Source: CAZDUS01 sp964508705 (GTDB taxonomy: Bacteria > Verrucomicrobiota > Kiritimatiellia > CAIKKV01 > CAITUY01). From it: 64,000 nt of DNA. A program made the translations under genes and the position numbers. Location: assembly GCA_964508705.1 (NCBI GenBank), contig CAZDUS010000002.1, forward strand, positions 73,237 through 137,236. Direction: 5' to 3'. Positions within the stretch are counted from its first letter, which is position 1. Every line of letters begins with the position of its first letter. Below are positions 33,669 through 42,244 of the stretch, piece after piece. The notes below the pieces were generated by a model, which searched no databases, had not been told where the DNA came from, and was given only the letters and a program-made list of their open reading frames with translations.

Positions 33669-35399
33669 ATGAGTACGAGCGGAAGGATCATGGGCGTGAA
33701 CGGGAATATGATTACCGTTCAATTTGAAGGCGCCGTGGGCCAGAATGAGGTTGGTTACGCGCGACTTGGGACACTCCGGTTGATGTCCGAGGTTGTACGG
33801 GTCCGGGGAAGTTATGTGGACATGCAGGTGTTCGAAGACACCACTGGTTTGGCGGTGGGGGACAGCGTTGAGTTTAGCGGAGAGTTGTTGACCGTGGAAC
33901 TGGGGCCGGGTCTGTTGACGCAGATATTTGATGGCTTGCAGAATCCACTGCCCAGCCTTGCGGAGAAATGCGGATTTTTCCTCGAGCGCGGAACCTATCT
34001 TCCTGCATTGCGGAGAGACGCGACATGGGTTTTCACTCCAAGCGTGAAGGTTGGTGACCGGGTAACGGCAGGGGAAACACTGGGTGCAGTGCCGGAGGGC
34101 ATCTTTCAGCATCGAATCATGGTTCCGTTCGGCATGGTGGGGGTGTTGACCGTTGAGGAAATCGCGGTTAAGGGATCTTACACGGTGGATCAGAAGGTGG
34201 CGAAGCTCAAGGATGAGCAGGGAGAGGTTCATGAGGTCGCCATGATGCAGAGGTGGCCGGTAAAGATTCCGATCCGCGCCTATGCTGAACGGCTGAGGCC
34301 GACGGAGTCGCTGACGACGAAGATTCGCATTATCGACACGTTTTTCCCTGTGGCGCGTGGTGGAACGTATTGCATTCCCGGACCGTTTGGCGCCGGGAAA
34401 ACTGTATTGCAGCAGTTGACGAGCCGTTATGCCGATGTGGATGTTGTGATTGTGGCGGCATGCGGCGAGCGGGCCGGGGAGGTGGTGGAGACATTGCGTG
34501 AGTTCCCGACCATCACGGATCCGAGAACAGGGCGCAGTTTGATGGAGCGGACGGTTATTATCTGCAATACCAGTTCAATGCCGGTGGCGGCGCGCGAAGC
34601 GTCGGTGTACACGGCGGTGACGCTGGCAGAGTATTATCGTCAGATGGGGCTCAACGTGTTGTTGCTTGCGGATTCAACGTCGCGGTGGGCGCAGGCCTTG
34701 CGCGAGATGTCGGGGCGGCTAGAGGAGATTCCGGGCGAAGAGGCGTTTCCAGCTTATCTAGAGTCGGTGATTGCCAGTTTTTATGAACGTGGCGGCGTGG
34801 TGACTTTGAAGGATGGATCAAAGGGGTCCGTGACGATTGGCGGGACGGTGAGTCCGGCGGGCGGAAATTTTGATGAGCCGGTGACGCAGTCCACGCTCAA
34901 GGTGGTAGGTGCGTTCCACGGGCTGTCACGGGCGCGGTCCGATGCGCGGCGCTATCCGGCGATTGATCCGCTTGATAGTTGGACCAAGTATGCGGGCGTG
35001 GTGTCGGAGAGTGAAGTTGCATTGGCGAGGAATGTGCTGGTGCGAGGCAATGAGGTCGGGCAGATGATGAAGGTGGTAGGGGAGGAAGGGACCATGATTG
35101 ATGATTTCATCGTTCATCTTAAAGGGGAATACCTTGATGCCGTCTATCTGCAACAGGATGCCTATCATGAGGTGGATTGCGCGACGCCAGCCGAACGGCA
35201 GCGGCATGTCTTCAAGACCATGGGGAAGATATTGAAAGCGAAGATGCGGTTTGCCGACAAGGATGGGGCTCGGCAATTTTTCCATCGTCTGGCCCAGATG
35301 ACGCGGGATTGGAACCGCATGGCGATGGAAACTGAGGAATTCAAGCAACAGCAGGCCCGGTTGGAGGGTGTGCTAGCGGAGGTGACCGGACATGCATAA
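33669..35399 (+). CDS. atpA: V/A-type ATPase catalytic subunit A
   Basis: Subunit A hydrolyses or makes ATP in the A3B3 head. The 576-residue protein starts with the beta-barrel GRIMGVNGNMITVQFEG and contains the non-homologous insert typical of A subunits. The P-loop GPFGAGKTVLQQ, CGERAGEV with the catalytic-glutamate region, and DSTSRWAQALREMSGRLEEIPGEE follow. The start is ATG 33669; an in-frame start at 33639 lies inside the DUF2764 gene. It overlaps the B subunit gene by 8 bases. Confidence 0.97.
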   Translation: MSTSGRIMGVNGNMITVQFEGAVGQNEVGYARLGTLRLMSEVVRVRGSYVDMQVFEDTTGLAVGDSVEFSGELLTVELGPGLLTQIFDGLQNPLPSLAEKCGFFLERGTYLPALRRDATWVFTPSVKVGDRVTAGETLGAVPEGIFQHRIMVPFGMVGVLTVEEIAVKGSYTVDQKVAKLKDEQGEVHEVAMMQRWPVKIPIRAYAERLRPTESLTTKIRIIDTFFPVARGGTYCIPGPFGAGKTVLQQLTSRYADVDVVIVAACGERAGEVVETLREFPTITDPRTGRSLMERTVIICNTSSMPVAAREASVYTAVTLAEYYRQMGLNVLLLADSTSRWAQALREMSGRLEEIPGEEAFPAYLESVIASFYERGGVVTLKDGSKGSVTIGGTVSPAGGNFDEPVTQSTLKVVGAFHGLSRARSDARRYPAIDPLDSWTKYAGVVSESEVALARNVLVRGNEVGQMMKVVGEEGTMIDDFIVHLKGEYLDAVYLQQDAYHEVDCATPAERQRHVFKTMGKILKAKMRFADKDGARQFFHRLAQMTRDWNRMAMETEEFKQQQARLEGVLAEVTGHA

Positions 35400-36726
35400 G
35401 GTTTATCATCGGGTTGACAACATTGCGGGCAACGTTGTGAACGTCAAGGCGCCCGGGGTTAAGTATCGCGAATTGGCGGAAATCACGTCGCGCCGCGGGA
35501 CATCACTGGCGCAGGTTATCCGGTTGCAGGGCGATACGGTTTCGTTGCAGGTGTTTGCCGGGGGGCGTGGTATCGCCACCGATGCCCATGTGCGGTTTCT
35601 TGGGCATCCGATGCAGGTGCCGTTTTCTGACTCCCTGCTGGGCAGGGTGTTCACGGGTAGCGCCATGCCGCGCGACAAGGGGCCGGCGCTGAAGGATAAC
35701 CTGATCGATATTGGCGGTCCCTCGGTGAATCCAGCCAAGCGTATTATTCCGCGACGGATGGTCAGGACGGGGATTCCGATGATTGATGTGTTCAACACGC
35801 TGGTTGAATCCCAGAAACTGCCGATTTTCGCGCGGGCAGGGGAGCCGTATAATGCGCTGTTGTCGCGAATCGCCTTGCAGGCCGAGGTGGACGTTATTGT
35901 TCTGGGCGGCATGGGGTTGAAGCACGATGACTACCTTGCGTTCCGTGACTCCCTGGAAGAGCAGGGGGCGATGTGGCGCACGGTGATGTTTGTCCATACG
36001 GCGGCGGACCCTGTGGTGGAATGCCTGCTGGTGCCCGATATATGCCTTGCGGTGGCGGAGCAGTTCGCGCTGGCGAACAAGCGGGTGCTGGTGCTGTTGA
36101 CTGACATGACCAATTTTGCCGACGCCTTGAAGGAGATTTCCATTACCATGGAACAGGTGCCGGCCAATCGGGGCTATCCGGGCGATCTCTATAGCCAGTT
36201 GGCGGCCCGCTACGAGAAGGCGGTTGATTTTGATACCGCCGGGTCGATTACCCTGCTGGCGGCGACCACGATGCCGGGCGATGATGTGACGCATCCTGTG
36301 CCGGACAATACGGGCTATATCACTGAGGGGCAGTTCTACCTACGGGGAGGGCGCATTGAGCCGTTTGGTTCGCTTAGCCGTCTCAAGCAGTTGGTTAACG
36401 GCAAGACGCGCGAAGATCACCGGACCATCATGAATTCGATGATCCAATTGTACGCTGGGTATCGGGAGACACTGGAAAAGCAGTCGATGGGATTCCGGAT
36501 GAGCTCGTGGGACCAGAAGCTCCTGAAATTCGGGACGCTGTTTGAGAAGGAGATGATGGATCTGTCGGTCAATATTCCGCTGGAAGGAGCGTTGGAATTG
36601 GGCTGGAAGTTGTTGGCGGATTGTTTCGATCCGGTGGAGACAGGGATTCCTTCTAAGCTAATTGAGAAGTTCTGGCCGAAGCAGAAGCATGCGGCGCAGG
36701 TTGAATCCGGCAAGGCGAGCGCTTGA
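35392..36726 (+). CDS. atpB: V/A-type ATPase subunit B (non-catalytic)
   Basis: Subunit B alternates with A in the head and holds the non-catalytic nucleotide sites. The 444-residue product lacks a P-loop, as expected, and has PMIDVFNTLVESQKLPIFARAGEP and LLTDMTNFADALKEISITMEQVPANRGYPGDLYSQLAARYEKA, the conserved B-subunit core. TMPGDDVTHPVPDNTGYITEGQFYL follows. It starts inside the 3' end of atpA (8-base overlap), so the two are translationally coupled. Confidence 0.97.
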   Translation: MHKVYHRVDNIAGNVVNVKAPGVKYRELAEITSRRGTSLAQVIRLQGDTVSLQVFAGGRGIATDAHVRFLGHPMQVPFSDSLLGRVFTGSAMPRDKGPALKDNLIDIGGPSVNPAKRIIPRRMVRTGIPMIDVFNTLVESQKLPIFARAGEPYNALLSRIALQAEVDVIVLGGMGLKHDDYLAFRDSLEEQGAMWRTVMFVHTAADPVVECLLVPDICLAVAEQFALANKRVLVLLTDMTNFADALKEISITMEQVPANRGYPGDLYSQLAARYEKAVDFDTAGSITLLAATTMPGDDVTHPVPDNTGYITEGQFYLRGGRIEPFGSLSRLKQLVNGKTREDHRTIMNSMIQLYAGYRETLEKQSMGFRMSSWDQKLLKFGTLFEKEMMDLSVNIPLEGALELGWKLLADCFDPVETGIPSKLIEKFWPKQKHAAQVESGKASA

Positions 36727-36743
36727 TCTGATAAGTCATTGTC

Positions 36744-37394
36744 ATGGCCAAGATTAAACATACGAAGAATGAGTTAAAGACGCAGAGGGAGTCGTTGCGC
36801 CGCTATGAACGTTTCCTGCCGATGTTGCAGTTGAAGAAGATGCAACTGCGGATGGAACTTCAATCCATTGACGCCCAGATAAGCGAGAAGCGCGAGCAGG
36901 AACGTGATGTGCTGGCTTCGGTGGAGCGATGGGTTCGTCTGTTTTCCGAGCCTGTGGAGTTGGCGTCCTTAACGCGGATTGAGCGGGTTGTCGTGGCTGA
37001 GAGTAATGTGGCTGGTGTTGCGGTGCCGATCCTCAAGGATGTGGTTTTTGTGCGCGCGGAGCAGGACTTGTTCCTGACCCCATCGTGGCTGGATGAGGCT
37101 GTGGATGTGATGGAGCAACTGGTGCAGGCCAGGATAGAGGTTCGGATTTTACAGGAGCAACACCGCTTGATTGGAGAGGAGCTGAGGACAACCTCCCAAC
37201 GAGTGAACTTGTTTGAAAAGGTGAAGATACCTGAGGCGAGAGACAATATCCGGGTGATCAAGATATTCCTGGGCGATCAACAGACGGCGGGCGTGGCGCG
37301 GGCCAAGTTTGCGAAGGGGCGCGCGGAGGACATGGAGGGTGACACTTACTCGTTGGCGGCGGTGGGAACCGTCGGGAAGGAGGGGGCCCCATGA
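36744..37394 (+). CDS. atpD: V/A-type ATPase subunit D (central shaft)
   Basis: Subunit D forms the rotating coiled-coil axle. The 216-residue product begins AKIKHTKNELKTQRESLRRYERFLPMLQLKKMQL, the conserved start of D subunits, and is mostly two long helices. A short non-helical middle has FVRAEQDLFLTPSWLD, and the C-terminal helix contains RVNLFEKVKIPEARDNIRVIKIFLGD, the NLFE/D-IP signature. The C-terminal 30 residues are Gly/Ala rich. Its stop overlaps the atpI start by 4 bases. Confidence 0.93.
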   Translation: MAKIKHTKNELKTQRESLRRYERFLPMLQLKKMQLRMELQSIDAQISEKREQERDVLASVERWVRLFSEPVELASLTRIERVVVAESNVAGVAVPILKDVVFVRAEQDLFLTPSWLDEAVDVMEQLVQARIEVRILQEQHRLIGEELRTTSQRVNLFEKVKIPEARDNIRVIKIFLGDQQTAGVARAKFAKGRAEDMEGDTYSLAAVGTVGKEGAP

Positions 37395-39172
37395 TTGTCC
37401 CGATGAAGCGCGTTACTCTTTTGAGTTTCCAGCCGGATCAGGAGCTTACGCTGAATGTACTCCGTGAGATGGGGGTTCTACATGTGACTCCTGTAGTGGT
37501 TCCGGACAGTGATGACTTGAGTAAGGTCCAGGTAAAACTTGCTGAGGGGCGAGAGGCCTTGCAATTGCTTTCGAGCATCAAGGGCGGGGTCGAGGCGCAT
37601 ACTGCTGGTGGCACTGCGGCGATGGCTGTGGATGATGTGATTTCCGCCGTGAGAGATGAAACCCGAAGGCAGAAGGATTTGTCTGTGCGGATTGAGGGAC
37701 TTGAACGCGAGGAGGAAGCGGTAAGGCCATTCGGGTCGGTTGAGCCAAGTGCTTTGCAGGCACTGGCTGACGCAGGGGTGACAGTGAAGTTGTGCCAGAT
37801 GGCTGCGACGTTGCCGATCCCGGTTGTGCAAGGGGCTTTGGTTCAGGTGATTGACGAGGGCAAGCGTGAACGTACGCTGGCGATTGTGTCGAGGGAGGAA
37901 GTGGATTGTCCCGGGCGTGAGTGCGCGTGGCCCGCACGGCCATTGGGATCCATTCAGCGCGAACTTGGCGAGACACGCGGTGCTCTGGAGCAATCGAGGA
38001 CTGTGTTGTCGGGGCTGGCTGTTCATTCGGGGGCCGTGAGGGAACGAGTTGTTGAGCTTGAGACTGTGGAGCAATTCGCGCTTGTGAGGGATGGGATGGG
38101 GGCATGGGACCGGATCAATTATCTTACGGGATATTGCCCGGCTGAGCGCGTGACTGAATTGCAGGCAGCGGCGAAGCAACATGGATGGGGGTTGATGGTT
38201 CGTGATCCCCAAGCTGATGATCAGGTGCCAACGTTGTTGCGAAACTCGCGGTGGGTTCAGCCAATCAAGGCTGTATTCGACATGCTGGGGATATTGCCCG
38301 GCTATCGTGAGATTGATGTAAGTGTGTGTTTTCTGCTCTTCTTCAGTTTGTTCTTTGCCATGTTGGTTGGGGATGCCGGGTATGGCGCCATCTTTTTGGG
38401 TCTAACGGTAATGGCGCGGCGCAAGATGCCGAAGGCACCGGTTCAGCCGTTCGCGTTGATGATTGTGATGTCGATTGCGACCATGGTTTGGGGCGTGTTG
38501 ACGGGAACGTATTTCGGGATTGCCGAGATACCACTGGTCTTGAAGAGTTTGAGGATTGACTGGTTGACCAACGAGGAGAATCTCAAGCTGTTATGTTTTG
38601 TCATTGGGACGGTGCATCTAATGGTGGCACATGCCTGGAATGGGCTGGTGAATCGCCGTTCCCTGACGGCACTGGCCCAGTTGGGCTGGGTGGGGACCAC
38701 GCTTTGCATGTTCTATCTATCAAGGTTCATGGTGTTGGGCGTGGATATGCCATCGTTCGTGTGGCCGGTGATGGCGGGTAGCGTGGTGTTGATTGTCCTG
38801 TTCATGACCCCGGTGAAGGCGCTGAAGGACGAGTGGTTTAATCATGTGATGTTGCCGTTGAGCGTTGTCAGCAATTTCATGGATGTCATATCCTATGTCC
38901 GGTTGTATGCGGTGGGGATGGCGTCGTTGGCGCTGGCTATGGCGTTTAATGAGATGGCGGCGGGGTTTGGAACTGGTGTCGGGGCGCGCATGGCGGCTGT
39001 TGTGGTTTTGTTTCTTGGGCATGCGTTGAATCTGGTGCTGGCGGGGATGGGTGTGATGGTGCATGGGGTCCGGTTGAATGCGCTGGAGTTTTCGTCGCAT
39101 ATTGGATTGTCTTGGACGGGAGTGGCTTTTCGTCCCTTTGCGGGCAAGAAGGAATTAGCGAAGGCGGAGTAG
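37391..39172 (+). CDS. atpI: V/A-type ATPase membrane subunit I
   Basis: Subunit I is the stator with the ion half-channels. The 593-residue protein has an N-terminal cytoplasmic arm (residues 1 to about 310, coiled coil) and a C-terminal membrane domain of about seven to eight spans. This begins at VCFLLFFSLFFAMLVGDAGYGAIFLG, the conserved GDAGYG motif. The last spans contain the conserved SYVRLYAVGMASLALAMAFN, whose arginine is the essential ion-channel residue. It starts with MIVPMKRVTLLS. The operon is completed by atpK. Confidence 0.95.
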   Translation: MIVPMKRVTLLSFQPDQELTLNVLREMGVLHVTPVVVPDSDDLSKVQVKLAEGREALQLLSSIKGGVEAHTAGGTAAMAVDDVISAVRDETRRQKDLSVRIEGLEREEEAVRPFGSVEPSALQALADAGVTVKLCQMAATLPIPVVQGALVQVIDEGKRERTLAIVSREEVDCPGRECAWPARPLGSIQRELGETRGALEQSRTVLSGLAVHSGAVRERVVELETVEQFALVRDGMGAWDRINYLTGYCPAERVTELQAAAKQHGWGLMVRDPQADDQVPTLLRNSRWVQPIKAVFDMLGILPGYREIDVSVCFLLFFSLFFAMLVGDAGYGAIFLGLTVMARRKMPKAPVQPFALMIVMSIATMVWGVLTGTYFGIAEIPLVLKSLRIDWLTNEENLKLLCFVIGTVHLMVAHAWNGLVNRRSLTALAQLGWVGTTLCMFYLSRFMVLGVDMPSFVWPVMAGSVVLIVLFMTPVKALKDEWFNHVMLPLSVVSNFMDVISYVRLYAVGMASLALAMAFNEMAAGFGTGVGARMAAVVVLFLGHALNLVLAGMGVMVHGVRLNALEFSSHIGLSWTGVAFRPFAGKKELAKAE

Positions 39173-39227
39173 CGCCGTTGACGTAATAACGAGTAAATAA
39201 CAGAGACTGAAAGGAGCGGGTGGGAGT

Positions 39228-39683
39228 ATGGATGCAGCAACGATGATGGGATTGTGCAAAGTGGGAGCGGCAATGGCGCTGGCGTTGGGTGCGGTCGGGT
39301 CGGCGCTAGGAGTGGGTTGTGCGGGACCGGCGGCGGTGGGCGCATGGAAGAAGCTCTATGTGCAGGGCAAGGCGGCGCCGTTTGTGTTCGTGATCTTCAT
39401 TGGCGCACCGTTGTCACAGACGATTTACGGGATGTTGCTGATGAATTTCATCCTGAAAGCGGCGGCGGCTGATCCCACCCGTTGGCTGGGGTATCTGGGG
39501 GTAGGGTTCTTTGGTGGTTTAGGAATAGGGTTTCCTGCCTGGTTCCAGGGTAAGATCGGAGCCTGCGCGGCGGATGCAATGGGGGAATCGGACAAGGGAT
39601 TGGGCAATTACATCATGGCGCTCGGTATCATAGAGTCCGTTTCGATCTTTGTGTTGATATTCGTGATGTCAGTACTCAAGTAG
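39228..39683 (+). CDS. atpK: V/A-type ATPase subunit K (rotor proteolipid)
   Basis: The 151-residue proteolipid has four membrane helices, i.e. two fused hairpins as in NtpK. The ion-binding glutamate is in helix 4 (GIIESVSIF). Helix 2 has APLSQTIYG and helix 3 starts with FQGKIGACAAD. By eye these place Ser, Gln and Tyr of helix 2, a Gln at the start of helix 3 and the Glu at the positions that bind sodium in Enterococcus NtpK. Sodium coupling is therefore plausible. The gene ends with TAG. No ATPase gene follows. Confidence 0.93.
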   Translation: MDAATMMGLCKVGAAMALALGAVGSALGVGCAGPAAVGAWKKLYVQGKAAPFVFVIFIGAPLSQTIYGMLLMNFILKAAAADPTRWLGYLGVGFFGGLGIGFPAWFQGKIGACAADAMGESDKGLGNYIMALGIIESVSIFVLIFVMSVLK

Positions 39684-39740
39684 TTGAATGCAGTGGGGAG
39701 TTGGAGTACATCTGCGAGTTCTGGCATAGATTGACTATTT

Positions 39741-39835
39741 GCAGGGGTGCCGCTTGCCGACACCCGCAGGCGTCGGCAAGAGACGCCCCTGCGAGATTGA
39801 GCAATCTAAATGCCGAATAAACTCGAGATGCGCCA
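39741..39835. repeat. Dispersed intergenic repeat, copy 1
   Basis: The block from GCAGGGGTGCCGCTTGCC through GGCGTCGGCAAGAGACGCCCCT and on to ATGCCGAATAAACTCGAG resembles segments at 47790-47910 and 55685-55766. The core GGC-AAG-GACGCCCCT is shared, followed 20-30 bases later by a purine-rich tail ending GCC. The GGCGTC/GACGCC part is self-complementary. No coding potential is evident. Confidence 0.6.
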
Positions 39836-39863
39836 AGGGCGTTATAGGTCAAAGGTGTGGTGA

Positions 39864-39892
39864 TTGACTTCGTGGTTGGCCGGACGTATAGT
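39864..39892 (+). promoter_or_regulatory. Sigma-70-type promoter for ispD
   Basis: TTGACT (39864-39869) and TATAGT (39887-39892) are separated by exactly 17 bases and lie 31 bases before the ispD ATG. This is the clearest housekeeping promoter in the window. It also argues against the in-frame upstream start at 39857, which would precede it. Confidence 0.7.
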
Positions 39893-39922
39893 AAAGCGTT
39901 CTTACGAAAGCGGGGGTTAAGT

Positions 39923-40600
39923 ATGATCTTTGGGATAATTGTAGCGGCAGGCAAGAGCGAACGCATGGGCGCCGATGTTGACAAGGCGTTCTTATCGCTC
40001 GGGACGCGTCCGGTTCTGGCCTATTCACTTACGGCCTTTGAGCAGTGCCCAATGATTGATGGCGTGATTTTGGTGGTTCGCAAGGATCGTGTGGATTCCG
40101 CACGCGGGCTGGTTCAGGTGTTCGGGTGCGCCAAAGTGCGCAAGGTGATTGCCGGCGGAGCGACACGGCAGGCCTCGGTCCAGAAGGGACTGGCGGAACT
40201 TGGGGATGACGTTGACATTGTGGCGATCCATGACGGAGCGAGGCCTTGTGTGACGTCCCGGATTATCGAAGACACGATTCGATCGGTGCAGAGTCACGGC
40301 TCCGGTGTCGCGGCGGTCAAAGTTGTGGACACGATTAAAGAGGTTGAGCGGAACATGGTGGTGACCAAGACCGTGGACCGCAGTAAACTGTGGGCAGTCC
40401 AGACGCCTCAAAGTTTCAGGTTGGATTTGATTAATAAGGCGTACAAAGAGGTAGGGAAGAAGAAGCTGATGGTAACGGATGAGGCATCCGCGGTTGAGGC
40501 TCTTGGGGAGAAGGTTTATTTAGTGCCCGCATCATCCTCCAACATCAAGATCACAGCACCCGAGGACCTAACCTTGGCGGCAATGATTCTAAAGGTTTGA
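39923..40600 (+). CDS. ispD: 2-C-methyl-D-erythritol 4-phosphate cytidylyltransferase
   Basis: IspD transfers CMP to methylerythritol phosphate in the non-mevalonate isoprenoid pathway. The 226-residue product starts with the nucleotide-binding IIVAAGKSERMGADVDKAFLSLGTRPVL. It also contains IAGGATRQASVQKGL, IHDGARPCVT and QTPQSFRLDLI, all IspD signatures. GGGGG precedes the ATG at 39923, and the frame's earlier start is discounted because the promoter lies behind it. No fused or adjacent ispF is seen. Confidence 0.95.
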   Translation: MIFGIIVAAGKSERMGADVDKAFLSLGTRPVLAYSLTAFEQCPMIDGVILVVRKDRVDSARGLVQVFGCAKVRKVIAGGATRQASVQKGLAELGDDVDIVAIHDGARPCVTSRIIEDTIRSVQSHGSGVAAVKVVDTIKEVERNMVVTKTVDRSKLWAVQTPQSFRLDLINKAYKEVGKKKLMVTDEASAVEALGEKVYLVPASSSNIKITAPEDLTLAAMILKV

Positions 40601-40610
40601 AGAGACCGAA

Positions 40611-41345
40611 ATGGCTAACGAAAAGTACGCAATATTGGGTGATATTCACGGAAACTGGGAAGCGCTTACCGCTGTTCTGGAGGACGCAAAGTCCCAGAAC
40701 ATCACGCACTTCATGTGCGTAGGGGATACGGTGGGGTACAACGCAAATCCCGCGGAATGTCTGCACAAGATACGGGAACTGGAAGCGGTTTGTGTGCGGG
40801 GAAATCACGATCACTACTGTTCACACGATGAATGTATACGGGATTTTCACCCGTTGGCCGCGAATGTGGTGGATTGGACGCGGAGTCAGCTTACTGAAGA
40901 TGACGTTCAATTTCTGCGACAGCAGAAGTTGGTGAGAGTTGTGAATGGATTCACGCTGGTGCACAGCACGCTGGATATGCCCGAAAAGTGGGGGTATGTG
41001 TTTGAGGAGTTGGAGGCGGAATCCAATTTCAGTTATCAGTCCACGTCGGTATGTTTTTATGGTCACACCCATCATCCGGTTGTGTTTGAGAAGTCGGGCC
41101 AGGTGCGGCGATTGAATGGTAGCGCGCCTGTGGTGATCACGCTTGGGAAGAAGTATTTCGTTAACGTCGGCAGTGTGGGCCAGCCGCGTGACGGAGACAA
41201 CCGAGCGGCGTACGCCATCTATGACACGATGGCGCGGAAGGTGGAGATCAGGCGCGTGGCGTATGATATAGCCACCACGCAGAGGAAGATTATTGACGCT
41301 GGCTTGCCTGAACGATTGGCCCTTCGACTTGAAGCGGGGGTCTAG
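40611..41345 (+). CDS. Metallophosphoesterase (diadenosine-tetraphosphatase/YfcE-like)
   Basis: The 244-residue cytoplasmic protein has the calcineurin-like motif set: ILGDIHGNWEAL at the start, CVGDTVGYNANP, VRGNHDHY, VHSTLDMPEKW and FYGHTHHPVVFE. These give the two-metal site of a small phosphodiesterase/phosphatase. Relatives act on phosphodiesters or nucleotide phosphates with relaxed specificity; the physiological substrate is unknown. It starts 10 bases after ispD. Its TAG shares its last G with the next gene's GTG start, so the three genes are probably one transcript. Confidence 0.9.
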   Translation: MANEKYAILGDIHGNWEALTAVLEDAKSQNITHFMCVGDTVGYNANPAECLHKIRELEAVCVRGNHDHYCSHDECIRDFHPLAANVVDWTRSQLTEDDVQFLRQQKLVRVVNGFTLVHSTLDMPEKWGYVFEELEAESNFSYQSTSVCFYGHTHHPVVFEKSGQVRRLNGSAPVVITLGKKYFVNVGSVGQPRDGDNRAAYAIYDTMARKVEIRRVAYDIATTQRKIIDAGLPERLALRLEAGV

Positions 41346-42244
41346 TGCGCCCACTTGCGCCACGGGCACTGTTTATCCTGGTGGATGGGCTTGGTCTAGG
41401 GCCCCATGATCCTGGTTGCAATCCCTTGTACAGCGGTGTTTGTCCTGTCTTGCTAGATCTGTTGGAACGTCAAGCGGTTCCCATCGATGCGGGAATGGGG
41501 GTTCCAGGAATTCCCCAGAGTGCGACCGGCCAGACCGCGCTTTTCACCGGGGTGAATGCGGCGCAGGTAATGGGGCGTCATGTGGAGGGGTTCCCGGGGC
41601 CTGCACTACGCGATGTTATACGGGAACATAACTTCTACGACAAACTTACCGGTCTGGGCTTCCGGTCCACTTTTGCCAATGCTTACTATGTGGACGACAT
41701 GGCGGAGGTACATTCACGGCGACGGCAATCGGTGACCACTGTGGCGGCGTTGAAGGCATTCGGGGTGGTGCGGAACCGTGAGGATATGCTGAAGGGGAAG
41801 GCTGTGTATCAGGATTTGACGAGGGGATGCCTGCGTGAGCGAGGATATCAGGGGGAGTTGGTGACGCCTACCGACTCAGCGCGGGATTTGCTGGGGATAG
41901 CGGCTGAGCATGACTTTACTGTGTTCGAGTATTTCCAGACTGACCGGATGGCGCATAAGGGATCGCGGGATGAAATCCTGGCGACACTTAAGTTGTTTAA
42001 TGAGTTTCTGGCGGGGATCATTCGGTTTCCCTTGACGGAGGGCAACTTGCTTCTATTGACCAGTGATCATGGGAACATAGAAGATTCGGGTTCCTCGCAA
42101 CATTCGAACAACCCGGTGCCATTGGTGGCTATCGGGAATGGGGCTGATTTTTTTAAGAGGGAGGCGAAATCCATTTTAGATGTGGCGCCTCTACTGTTGA
42201 AACTTTACGAGAGGGCGCGTGGAGGGTCTGATGGACCGGTTTGA
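41345..42244 (+). CDS. Alkaline-phosphatase-superfamily metalloenzyme
   Basis: The 299-residue protein begins FILVDGLGLGPHDPG, with the first metal aspartate and GLG motif. It carries SATGQTALFTGVNA around the nucleophile position and ends with LLTSDHGNIED, the DHG metal motif of the phosphopentomutase / phosphoglycerate-mutase / alkaline phosphatase superfamily. A middle cap region separates these. The exact reaction (phosphatase, mutase or phosphodiesterase) is not clear. It starts with GTG overlapping the previous stop, and its last 14 bases overlap hrpB. Confidence 0.82.
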   Translation: MRPLAPRALFILVDGLGLGPHDPGCNPLYSGVCPVLLDLLERQAVPIDAGMGVPGIPQSATGQTALFTGVNAAQVMGRHVEGFPGPALRDVIREHNFYDKLTGLGFRSTFANAYYVDDMAEVHSRRRQSVTTVAALKAFGVVRNREDMLKGKAVYQDLTRGCLRERGYQGELVTPTDSARDLLGIAAEHDFTVFEYFQTDRMAHKGSRDEILATLKLFNEFLAGIIRFPLTEGNLLLLTSDHGNIEDSGSSQHSNNPVPLVAIGNGADFFKREAKSILDVAPLLLKLYERARGGSDGPV

